Below are positions 6,065 through 13,402 of a stretch of DNA of 31,293 nt, in pieces; position 1 is the first letter of the stretch; every line of letters begins with the position of its first letter. A program made the position numbers and the translations under genes. The notes beneath the pieces were generated by a model. It was given only the letters and a program-made list of their open reading frames with translations. It was not told the origin of the DNA and made no database searches. Source of the DNA: a virus; the IMG/VR virus record IMGVR_UViG_3300043435_000351, positions 1 to 31,293 of that record; one strand, written 5' to 3'.

Positions 6065-6435
6065 TGGCAAGAGGAAGAAAAGCAAAAGGTTTAGGTGATA
6101 CAATAGAACAATTCACAGAAGCAACAGGTATAAAAGCAGTTGTAGATAAAATTTCAGAAGTAACTGGAGTTAATTGCGGATGTGAAGAAAGAAAAGAAGC
6201 ACTTAACAAACTATGGACTTACAAAAAAGTAAGTTGCATAAACGAAACGGATTTACTTTGGTTACAGGAGTTTTTACCAAACAAACCAAATCAACTAACA
6301 ATTAAAATGCAAGAGCAATTAAAATCAATTTACGAAAGAGTTTTTAATACTCCTTATAAAGGTTCAACTTGCGGTAGTTGTTGGAGAGATATGATAAACG
6401 AAATAGAGAAAGTTTATACTACGCAAGTAAGTTAA
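6064..6435 (+). CDS. Conserved hypothetical protein with paired cysteines, next to terminase
   Basis: This 123-residue protein begins with a basic MARGRKAKGLGDTIEQFTEA segment, then TGIKAVVDKISEVTGVNCGC. A second Cys cluster, STCGSCWRDMINEIEKVY, lies near the C-terminus. NCGC and TCGSC together could bind one zinc. I recognise the GLGDTIEQFTEATGI pattern as recurring in Bacteroidota phages but with no known function. It shares one base with the sigma stop codon (TAATG), implying coupling, and lies 22 bases before the small terminase. A DNA-binding or packaging accessory role is possible but unproven. Confidence 0.75.
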   Translation: MARGRKAKGLGDTIEQFTEATGIKAVVDKISEVTGVNCGCEERKEALNKLWTYKKVSCINETDLLWLQEFLPNKPNQLTIKMQEQLKSIYERVFNTPYKGSTCGSCWRDMINEIEKVYTTQVS

Positions 6436-6457
6436 TTGGATTTCAAATTTTTTCAAT

Positions 6458-6718
6458 ATGAATGAAACAAAAAAAAGAGGTGGAGCAAGACCAAATTCAG
6501 GAAGATTAAAGAAAGATGAAGTAATATCTTTAATTGAGTCTATGGATGCAATTACTGTACCTGATACAGTATGGAAAATGTTGTATGCAAAAGTATTAGA
6601 TAGCGATGTAAATGCAATTAAACTTTGGTTAAGTTATAGATACGGACTACCTAAACAAACAATAGAACAAAAAACAGAATTACAATTTCCTAAAATTGAT
6701 ATGAATGAATGGAAATAA
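6458..6718 (+). CDS. terS: Small terminase subunit
   Basis: This 86-residue protein opens with KKRGGARPNSGRLKKDE, the GARPNSGR motif typical of small terminase subunits and related basic N-termini. A helical region (VPDTVWKMLYAKVLDSDVNA) likely drives oligomerisation, and a short C-terminal tail (IDMNEWK) probably contacts the large subunit. It overlaps the large terminase gene by 10 bases. It is shorter than most TerS proteins, but position and N-terminus are convincing. It would recognise the packaging site and feed DNA to TerL. Confidence 0.82.
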   Translation: MNETKKRGGARPNSGRLKKDEVISLIESMDAITVPDTVWKMLYAKVLDSDVNAIKLWLSYRYGLPKQTIEQKTELQFPKIDMNEWK

Positions 6719-7977
6719 ACAAACCACATTTAACAGATTACCAAAAGGAAATCTTATTTTGTGATGCACGTTTTACAATCACTGAAGCAAGTACTAAAGT
6801 AGGTAAAACGCACTCGCATATTATTTGGCTATTTGGTAAAGCACACGAATACGAAAATGGAGAAGGCAAAAATTATTGGTGGGTTGCTCCTGTATTCTCT
6901 CAATCTAAAATAGCATTTAAAAGACTACGCCGTAACTTATCACGTTATGGCGTTTATAATTTTAACGAAAGTAATTTAATTATAACGTGTCCGAATGGTG
7001 CTGAAATACATTTTAAATCTGCTGACAATCCTGATAACTTATACGGAGAGGATGTTTATGCTTGTGTGTTTGATGAAGCACCGAGAGCAAAAGAGGAAGC
7101 GTGGTTTGCATTACGTTCTACTTTAACAGCAACAGAAGCACCTTGTAAATTAATTGGTAACTTTGGGGGCATATCTAATTGGGTGCATAAGTTAAAAGAT
7201 AAATCTAAAACAGATAAAAACTATGCTTACTTTAAAGTAACTTGTTGGGATGCAATTCGTGAGGGGATATTGTCTGAAGATGAAGTTTTGCAAGCACAAA
7301 AAGATTTACCTGAAAAGATTTTTAAAGAACTTTATGAAGCTGAAGCCAGCGAAGATGAAGGGCAATTAATAAACAATCAAAGTATTGTAAAAGTATTTTC
7401 TAATACACATATTGAAAGCGGTGTTAAATATATTACAGCCGATATAGCACGTTTAGGAAAAGACAAAACAGTTGTTTATGTTTGGGATGATTTCAGAGTA
7501 ATAGAAATAAAAGAATATGACATAAGTCGTATTGATTTTATAGTAAGCGAAATAAAGACTTTACAGAAACAATATAATATAAATGATAACAATGTTATAG
7601 TAGATGAAGATGGTGTAGGTGGTGGTGTTGTAGATTACTTACATTGTAACGGATTTGTAAATAATAGCGTGCCAATTAAAGTTAATGGTGTCAAAGACAA
7701 CTTTGCCTCTTTAAAAGACCAATGCTATTACTATTTAGCTGAAAAAATAAATAGAAATGAATTGTATGTTGACTGCAATGAAAAAATAGAAAAGTACCTT
7801 ACAGAAGAACTTGAAATGGTACGATTACCAAAAGAAATTGATACAACACGAATAAGGTTAATGGGTAAAGATGAAATTAAAAAACGTATTGGAAGGTCAC
7901 CCGATTATTCAGATGCTTTAATGATGCGTATGTGGTTTAGTGTAAATCCAAACAAAGGTAACTACTATGTCTACTAA
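6709..7977 (+). CDS. terL: Terminase large subunit (packaging ATPase and nuclease)
   Basis: This 422-residue protein has both TerL domains. In the ATPase, Walker A reads STKVGKTHS (residues 28-36), Walker B is CVFDE (119-123) and the coupling motif region is LIGNFGG (148-154). In the RNase-H-fold nuclease, the acidic residues are in ITADIARLGKD (D245), NVIVDEDGVGGG (D299, D301) and SPDYSDALMM (D399, D402). The motor translocates DNA into the prohead and the nuclease cuts it. The repeated ends of the window fit either headful packaging or assembly of a circular map; the sequence alone does not decide. Confidence 0.95.
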   Translation: MEINKPHLTDYQKEILFCDARFTITEASTKVGKTHSHIIWLFGKAHEYENGEGKNYWWVAPVFSQSKIAFKRLRRNLSRYGVYNFNESNLIITCPNGAEIHFKSADNPDNLYGEDVYACVFDEAPRAKEEAWFALRSTLTATEAPCKLIGNFGGISNWVHKLKDKSKTDKNYAYFKVTCWDAIREGILSEDEVLQAQKDLPEKIFKELYEAEASEDEGQLINNQSIVKVFSNTHIESGVKYITADIARLGKDKTVVYVWDDFRVIEIKEYDISRIDFIVSEIKTLQKQYNINDNNVIVDEDGVGGGVVDYLHCNGFVNNSVPIKVNGVKDNFASLKDQCYYYLAEKINRNELYVDCNEKIEKYLTEELEMVRLPKEIDTTRIRLMGKDEIKKRIGRSPDYSDALMMRMWFSVNPNKGNYYVY

Positions 7978-8122
7978 TCAACCTACATACGGACAAATGA
8001 TTGAAATGGTAGAAATACATATTTTAAAAAAGACAGGCAAAAATGTTAAGATAAATATGCCTCGTAATGTGGGGGAAATAAAGAAACTTATTCACGCTTA
8101 TAAAATAGCTACAAACACTTAA
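7967..8122 (+). CDS. Small hypothetical protein overlapping terL
   Basis: This is a 51-residue protein (MSTNQPTYGQMIEMVEIHIL ... IATNT) whose start overlaps the terL end by 11 bases. It is predicted to be two helices with a basic middle (KKTGKNVKINMPRNVGEIKK). No domain is recognised. Tight overlap and a standard codon pattern support it. It ends just before the first late-promoter motif (8124-8150). Confidence 0.6.
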   Translation: MSTNQPTYGQMIEMVEIHILKKTGKNVKINMPRNVGEIKKLIHAYKIATNT

Positions 8123-8123
8123 T

Positions 8124-8150
8124 ACAAAAATACACTAATTGTGTTTTAAT
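8124..8150 (+). promoter_or_regulatory. Phage-specific late promoter candidate 1
   Basis: ACAA at 8124-8127 and GTGTTTTAAT at 8141-8150, with starts 17 bases apart, sit 7 bases before the start codon at 8157. The same two words at the same spacing occur ahead of 16199, 17417 and 20407. It likely drives the tail operon and is probably read by the phage sigma factor. Confidence 0.7.
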
Positions 8151-8156
8151 AATGAT

Positions 8157-8342
8157 ATGAATATAAAAGACATTGAAGATACTGATTGCTACTATTATGG
8201 CAAAATAGTGAAATATACTAAAGAAGAAATTATATATATTTTACAAGGTATTATATGGGATGGAGAAGAAGATTTTGAAAACGAATTAATAGGAAAAGAA
8301 ATTACGCCTAAATGGTGGAAAATAGAATTATATGAAGATTAA
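8157..8342 (+). CDS. Small acidic hypothetical protein, first gene of the tail operon
   Basis: This is a 61-residue acidic protein (MNIKDIEDTDCYYYGKIVKY ... WKIELYED). I chose ATG at 8157 over the in-frame TTG at 8139 because the latter lies inside the late-promoter motif. No domain is recognised. It overlaps the tail chaperone gene by 11 bases. Translational coupling to the chaperone is likely. Confidence 0.65.
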   Translation: MNIKDIEDTDCYYYGKIVKYTKEEIIYILQGIIWDGEEDFENELIGKEITPKWWKIELYED

Positions 8343-8979
8343 TATAACAATACCCGAAAATCTAAACGAAATCACTCTTTACCAATATCAAAGATTTGAA
8401 AAGTTGATAAAGGATAACGAGCCGAGTGAATTTGTAAATCAAAAGACGATTGAAATCTTTTGTAATATTGAATTAAAAGATGTTGCGAGAATACGAATTG
8501 CAGAAGTAAGCGAAATATTAAAACATATTAACGAACTATTACGGCAGAAACCTAAACTTACACAAACTTTTAAATTAGGAGTTTATGAGTTTGGATTTAT
8601 TCCGAAGTTAGAAGATTTATCTTCAGGAGAGTATATTGATATAGAAAGCTATTTAGGTGATACGCAAACACTTCACAAGGCAATGGCTGTTTTATTTAGA
8701 CCGATTAAAACAAAAGTAAACAAACTTTATACTATTGAAGAATACGAAAGTTCAGAAAAGTATTCAGAGGTTTTAAAATATATGCCTTTAGATGTTGCGT
8801 TAGGTTGTATGCTTTTTTTTTCGACTTTGCTAAACGATTGCGTGAGCGGTTTGACGGACTATATACAGAACGAAGTGGAACAATCGGAGCAAGTGAAGAA
8901 TCTTTTGGAAAAAAATGGGGTTGGTATCAATCAATTTACGCAGCAAGTCAAGGAAACATTCTCAACTTTGACGCAGTAA
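8332..8979 (+). CDS. Tail assembly chaperone, short (G-type) product
   Basis: This 215-residue protein is in the position and form of the siphovirus tail assembly chaperone (lambda gpG type). It is helical, with a conserved N-terminal segment LNEITLYQYQRFEKLIKDNE and an acidic middle. After codon 160 the gene contains nine T's (8813-8821). A -1 slip there enters the overlapping frame to 9074. The zero-frame product continues 52 residues past the slip site, so both C-termini share DNA over about 160 bases. Such chaperones coat the tape measure during tail assembly, and the ratio of short to long product is set by the frameshift. Confidence 0.8.
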   Translation: MKINITIPENLNEITLYQYQRFEKLIKDNEPSEFVNQKTIEIFCNIELKDVARIRIAEVSEILKHINELLRQKPKLTQTFKLGVYEFGFIPKLEDLSSGEYIDIESYLGDTQTLHKAMAVLFRPIKTKVNKLYTIEEYESSEKYSEVLKYMPLDVALGCMLFFSTLLNDCVSGLTDYIQNEVEQSEQVKNLLEKNGVGINQFTQQVKETFSTLTQ

Positions 8980-9074
8980 CTAAATTACCGATAACAACGC
9001 TAATGACTTGGTTAGTATTTGAGAAGGAAAAAACACAAATAGAAATAAATAATATCAAAAGAAATGGTATATAG
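8332..9074 (+). CDS. Tail assembly chaperone, -1 frameshift (GT-type) product
   Basis: The overlapping -1 frame downstream of the T run has no ATG start of its own and reads DFAKRLRERFDGLYTERSG and then WGWYQSIYAASQGNILNFDA. The latter resembles the T domain that binds the tail tube subunit in GT chaperones. Slipping at CTT TTT TTT (8812-8820) and rereading T8820 fuses 163 zero-frame codons to 84 residues, a 247-residue protein ending at 9074. No strong downstream stimulatory hairpin is obvious. The alternative is a sequencing length error in the T run, but tail chaperone frameshifts are widespread and the zero frame also stays open. Confidence 0.78.
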
Positions 9075-9489
9075 TTTAATAAATAAAATTAAGGAAGCGT
9101 TACTTGAAGAACCTTTTGTAAATACAGCAACGGAGGGTGATATTTTTGAGGTTGATTTAGCTAAACGTACACTTTTCCCTTTGTCACATATTATGATTAA
9201 CAGTGCAACGCATCAAGGTAACACAATTCAATTCAATGTTACTATTTTAATGATGGATTTATTGAATCAAAAAGACGAAAGTAATAAAGTAGATATTTGG
9301 AATACTCAAATGGCGGTAGGAGTTCGTGTTTTAGATAGGTTAAATCGTGGGGATTTAAGAAGTGATTTTTGGGAGTTAACAGGTTCACCAAACTTTGAAC
9401 CATTTACAGAAAGATTTGAAAATGATTTAGCAGGGTGGGCTGTTACATTTGATGTATTAGTTCGTAATGATATGACTATATGCAATTAA
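9064..9489 (+). CDS. Putative tail completion/terminator protein
   Basis: This 141-residue alpha/beta protein has an N-terminal helix (YSLINKIKEALLEEPFVNTA), a strand-rich core (QFNVTILMMDLLNQKDESNK) and a final strand with GWAVTFDVLVRND. This arrangement resembles small tail terminator/completion proteins that cap the tail tube and join it to the head. It overlaps the chaperone frame by 11 bases and the next gene by 10. The function is inferred from fold-like pattern and the neighbouring gp10-like gene. Confidence 0.62.
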   Translation: MVYSLINKIKEALLEEPFVNTATEGDIFEVDLAKRTLFPLSHIMINSATHQGNTIQFNVTILMMDLLNQKDESNKVDIWNTQMAVGVRVLDRLNRGDLRSDFWELTGSPNFEPFTERFENDLAGWAVTFDVLVRNDMTICN

Positions 9490-10019
9490 ATAATAAGAAC
9501 ACAAAAGAGTATTTAAACGCATTTGCTAAATATGTAATTCAGCAGAGTAGAAGTAATTTGTCTAAAGGCGGTAAGAATAGCACTAAAGATTTATATAATA
9601 GTTTAGATAAAGAAATTGAAGTAGGTGCAAATAGTTTTCGTTTAGCTTTTTTAATGGAGGACTACGGAAAATTTATTGATAAAGGGGTGCAAGGTTCAAA
9701 CCCAAGCGGAATAAAAAACGGATTTAATAAAGCACCTAATTCGCCTTATAAGTTTAAAAGTAAAATGATACCTACGAGAGTTTTAGATAAGTGGGTAATT
9801 AAAAAAGGAATAGCACCAAGAAGTAAGTCAGGAAAGTTTTTAAGTAGAGAAGGTATAAAATTTGCACTTGCAAAAAGTATAGCATTGCAAGGAATTAAAC
9901 CGAGTTTATTTTTTACAAAACCATTTGAGAAAGCATTTGAAAGACTACCTGATGAATTAGTTGAAGCGTATGGTTTGGATGTTGAACAATTTTTAGAATA
10001 TACAATTAATAAGAAATGA
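9480..10019 (+). CDS. HK97 gp10-like neck/head-tail connector protein
   Basis: This 179-residue basic protein contains MEDYGKFIDKGVQGSNPSG and a later PSLFFTKPFEKAFE segment, the pattern of HK97 gp10-like/minor tail connector proteins of Bacteroidota phages. Members sit at the neck and help join the tail terminator to the head. It is rich in Lys and has a Gly/Ser loop (KSGKFLSREG). It overlaps both neighbours by 10 and 4 bases. Placement with tail genes, far from the portal at 20739, is unusual. Confidence 0.7.
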   Translation: MQLNNKNTKEYLNAFAKYVIQQSRSNLSKGGKNSTKDLYNSLDKEIEVGANSFRLAFLMEDYGKFIDKGVQGSNPSGIKNGFNKAPNSPYKFKSKMIPTRVLDKWVIKKGIAPRSKSGKFLSREGIKFALAKSIALQGIKPSLFFTKPFEKAFERLPDELVEAYGLDVEQFLEYTINKK

Positions 10020-11017
10020 AAAAGATATTTATAAGAAGCCCGTATTTTATTGAAGTTGATGAGGTAGGGCAAACTTCTGCAAAGATAGAAGTATTTTTAT
10101 GGAATAAAGGAACTACAGAGCCTACAACTCCAAACTATACTTTTACGAAAGCAATACCGAGTCCAACACAAACAAAGTTATCTTGGAATATTTCTAATTT
10201 AGCACAAGGTTTCATTAAGCCTATTGCCCCTGTTAACGTATCAGTTCCTACTGAAGAAAATGTTAACACGTGGTGTTATATGCGTGTTATAAGTTATTCA
10301 GATGATGTTGAAATACTTGACGAGGTTTACGTTTGTTTAAATGGATATACTTCTTATAGTGGTGGGTACAATCAATATACAACTGATGCTATTGTATTAT
10401 TGTTTAATGAAGATATAACACTAACAACTGCATCAGGATTCAATTACATTAATGTTTGGATTGAAACTGCTGAAGATTATTTATGGGAAGGAAATGATGA
10501 TAATTTCATTAAATCCTTTGATGCGGGTTTATGGAAATTACCTTACGATTATGGTAGATATAGATTGTCTATTGATGGTACAACAGAATTCTTTTTTATA
10601 ATTCAAACTGAACAATTATGCGAGCCTAAATACACACCTATAATTTGCACGTTTATTAATCGTTTTGGAGGTTGGCAATACTTAACGTTCTTTAAGGCTA
10701 ATCAGCAAGGTATAGATGTAACTTCTAAAGATTATAATCTATTGCCTTCATCTATAAATTACAATCCATTACAAGGTAAGAAACAACGTTTTAATTTTCA
10801 AGGCACGCAAAAGATAAAATGTAATACGGGGTGGGTTGATGAGAATTACAGCGAGTTAATTCAGGATTTACTTTTGAGTCAAGTTGTTTTATTGGATAAT
10901 AAACCAGCAATTGTAAAAAGTCAAAGTGCTGATATTAAAACGCATTTGAAAGATAGAAATATTAACTACGAGGTTGAGTTTGAATACAACTACGGACTAA
11001 TAAACGATGTTATATGA
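10016..11017 (+). CDS. Tail-tip structural protein (distal-tail-like position)
   Basis: This 333-residue protein is strand-rich, with many aromatic residues (FIRSPYFIEVDEVGQTSAKI; WCYMRVISYSDDVEILDEVY). Its N-terminal 100 residues look like a beta-sandwich. No enzyme motif is visible. It overlaps the following 748-residue gene by 4 bases. In Bacteroidota siphophages this pair near the tape measure forms the distal tail and hub of the tail tip. I assign it as a baseplate/tail-tip component by position and composition, not by a decisive motif. Confidence 0.62.
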   Translation: MKKIFIRSPYFIEVDEVGQTSAKIEVFLWNKGTTEPTTPNYTFTKAIPSPTQTKLSWNISNLAQGFIKPIAPVNVSVPTEENVNTWCYMRVISYSDDVEILDEVYVCLNGYTSYSGGYNQYTTDAIVLLFNEDITLTTASGFNYINVWIETAEDYLWEGNDDNFIKSFDAGLWKLPYDYGRYRLSIDGTTEFFFIIQTEQLCEPKYTPIICTFINRFGGWQYLTFFKANQQGIDVTSKDYNLLPSSINYNPLQGKKQRFNFQGTQKIKCNTGWVDENYSELIQDLLLSQVVLLDNKPAIVKSQSADIKTHLKDRNINYEVEFEYNYGLINDVI

Positions 11018-13260
11018 TAGTAGCACTTTATATAAAAGTTGATGGAATAGCGAAACGTATTGAATTATTTGAAGATGAAAAAATAAGCGTTACTTCATCT
11101 GTGCAAGATATTGCTGATGTATCAAAAGCAAAGACTGATTTTACACAAAGTTTCACTATTCCTGCAAGTACAACTAATAACGAAATTTTTAAACATTGGT
11201 ACGAAAGTAGTATTGATGGAGGTTTTGACCATAGAGTAAAATATAACGGATATATTGAAATAGATACACGTACTTTTAGAGAGGGTGCATTTGCGTTAAA
11301 CGATGTGAAGTATAAAAACGGAATGCTTGACGCTTATTCAATTGTATTTTATGGTAAGGCAAAGAACATAAAAGATATTCTAAAAGAGGATAAGTTAGCT
11401 AATTTAGATTTCAGTAGTTTAAATCATACCTATACAAGTGCGGAAGTAATCAATAGAATTACAAGTACTTCTTATGATGTATCTTATCCATTATTTGCAC
11501 ACGATAGGATTTACAATTATAATACAGGCGGAAGTAATGATATTACAATTAATGCGGGTTCTATAAAATGGAATAGTTTATTTCCTGCAATACCTTTGTC
11601 TGAAATATTATCGAGAATATCAACAGAGTACGATTTGAATTTTACGGGTGCATTTTTAGACTACCCACAATTTAGTAAGTTATGGATGTTGTTTAAAAAT
11701 GCTGAAAGTTTTAGCCAAAAGTTAACGCCATTAAGAGTAAATTTTACTACTAAAAATCCCGCTTTAACAAATTCCGAAGTAAATCTTACAACTGATGAGA
11801 TAGGTTTTCAAGGTAGCGGATTTAGACAAGTAAGACTTCAAATTACAACCGCAAGCACTCAACCTTATGATATATTAATTTATAAGAATGGTGCATTACA
11901 CGGAAGTTATGTAGGAGTAATAGGTAATAGTAATGATACTTTTATAAGTGAAGTAATTACTACTCAAAGCATAAACGACAAATTTACTTTAGCTATTCAA
12001 GGACAATCGGGAATGTCATTTACAAGTTTGCTGACTTATACACGTGGTTTTGGAAGTAGTGCGGTAAGTTATACCGCAAGTGGCACAACTCAAACTATTT
12101 CAAGTACTATTGATATTGGTGGTTACGCACCTGACATAAAATTGATTGATTTAATTACGGGACTTATTAAAATGTTTAACCTTGTAATTATTCCGCAAGA
12201 TGAAACAACCTACGAGTTAATTCCGTTAGAGTTATATTACAACGATGGGCGTTACAATGATATTTCAGCAAATGTAATAACTGATGAAATTGATTTAAAA
12301 AAGACTTCGATGTATAAAAACATCAACTTCAAATATCAAACTTCGGAGAATATATTAAATACAAAGTTTAATGATTTGTTTTTATCAACTCGTAATTTTG
12401 CTTATGGTGATTTGGCTTATGAACAAATTGATAGTTTAGAAAGTTCAACTTTTAGCGTAGAGTTACCTTTTGAAAATGCAATGTATGAACGTAAAACTAA
12501 TAGTAACTTTCAAACAATTACTTTTAAAAAATCTGATTTAAGCAATTACTTGCCGAAACCTTTATTGATGTATGATAATGGAGTGCAGACAGTAACTCCA
12601 AACATTAGAATTGATTTAACAACAGGCGGACATAGTTCGATAACTCAATACAGAAGATTCTCAAACGATTATAGTAACGGAACTATTTTAACTTTAAATT
12701 GGGGTGAAGAAATCAGCACGTGGTTTTTGTCGAATGTTTCAAACGGACTATATAAAAGACACTACGAGAATTATTTAGGTAATATCTTCAACATTAAAAG
12801 TAGATTAGTTATTGTTAAATGCTATTTTAACCCCGTTCAGTTAATCGATATTAAGTTAAATGATAGAATTATCATAAGGGATAAAAAGTACACGATTAAT
12901 AAAATGACAACTGATTTAACAAGCGGTGAAACTACAATGGAATTGCTAACAGATTATCGTAGTGGCGAAGTTCCAATAGGAAATAGATTTTCGTATCAAC
13001 CTTTTTATGAAGTTGATAATACAGAGCAAACTATTGAAGCTTTATTATTAAGAAATGTAAGTCCGTTAATATCTTTACAATCGTCGCTTTATGGGTGGAT
13101 TAACTACATTAATACTGATTATTATAACGACACAACCATAAGAGTAGATATATCACAAAATACAACAGGTTCACAACGTATAGGATATATTACTGGAAAG
13201 TGGAATAATGAATTTGGAGTTGCAATAAACATCGAAATACCAATTATACAAAATGCTTAA
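11014..13260 (+). CDS. Large tail protein, putative tail hub/baseplate component
   Basis: This 748-residue protein is rich in beta strands, Ser, Thr and Asn. The N-terminal region (IALYIKVD-like start, then DVSKAKTDFTQSFTIPASTT) recurs in tail proteins of Flavobacterium-type phages. The middle (residues 150-350) looks like a stacked beta domain that may be a carbohydrate-binding or jelly-roll insertion. The C-terminal third has QLIDIKLNDRIIIRDKKYTI and TSGETTMELLTD, like the hub domains of tail proteins. It probably forms the tail hub and may touch the host surface. It overlaps the small ORF at 13253. Confidence 0.65.
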   Translation: MIVALYIKVDGIAKRIELFEDEKISVTSSVQDIADVSKAKTDFTQSFTIPASTTNNEIFKHWYESSIDGGFDHRVKYNGYIEIDTRTFREGAFALNDVKYKNGMLDAYSIVFYGKAKNIKDILKEDKLANLDFSSLNHTYTSAEVINRITSTSYDVSYPLFAHDRIYNYNTGGSNDITINAGSIKWNSLFPAIPLSEILSRISTEYDLNFTGAFLDYPQFSKLWMLFKNAESFSQKLTPLRVNFTTKNPALTNSEVNLTTDEIGFQGSGFRQVRLQITTASTQPYDILIYKNGALHGSYVGVIGNSNDTFISEVITTQSINDKFTLAIQGQSGMSFTSLLTYTRGFGSSAVSYTASGTTQTISSTIDIGGYAPDIKLIDLITGLIKMFNLVIIPQDETTYELIPLELYYNDGRYNDISANVITDEIDLKKTSMYKNINFKYQTSENILNTKFNDLFLSTRNFAYGDLAYEQIDSLESSTFSVELPFENAMYERKTNSNFQTITFKKSDLSNYLPKPLLMYDNGVQTVTPNIRIDLTTGGHSSITQYRRFSNDYSNGTILTLNWGEEISTWFLSNVSNGLYKRHYENYLGNIFNIKSRLVIVKCYFNPVQLIDIKLNDRIIIRDKKYTINKMTTDLTSGETTMELLTDYRSGEVPIGNRFSYQPFYEVDNTEQTIEALLLRNVSPLISLQSSLYGWINYINTDYYNDTTIRVDISQNTTGSQRIGYITGKWNNEFGVAINIEIPIIQNA

Positions 13261-13402
13261 ACTAATTATTGAAATGCTTGAATTCCAAAAGTTGGGGGCA
13301 AGCGAGAGCGTAGACATAGCGAAAGGAAAATATAAACTTCCTGAAAATTTTAAAGAATTTAAAACACAAATAAAATGGCAATTACCAAGACTATTGAAAT
13401 AG
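13253..13402 (+). CDS. Small basic protein between tail hub and tape measure
   Basis: This 49-residue protein (MLKLIIEMLEFQKLGASESV ... LPRLLK) starts 8 bases before the end of the hub gene and ends 28 bases inside the tape-measure gene in another frame. It fills the whole 114-base gap between them. Overlaps on both sides and an uninterrupted frame support it, but no family is recognised. Confidence 0.5.
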   Translation: MLKLIIEMLEFQKLGASESVDIAKGKYKLPENFKEFKTQIKWQLPRLLK

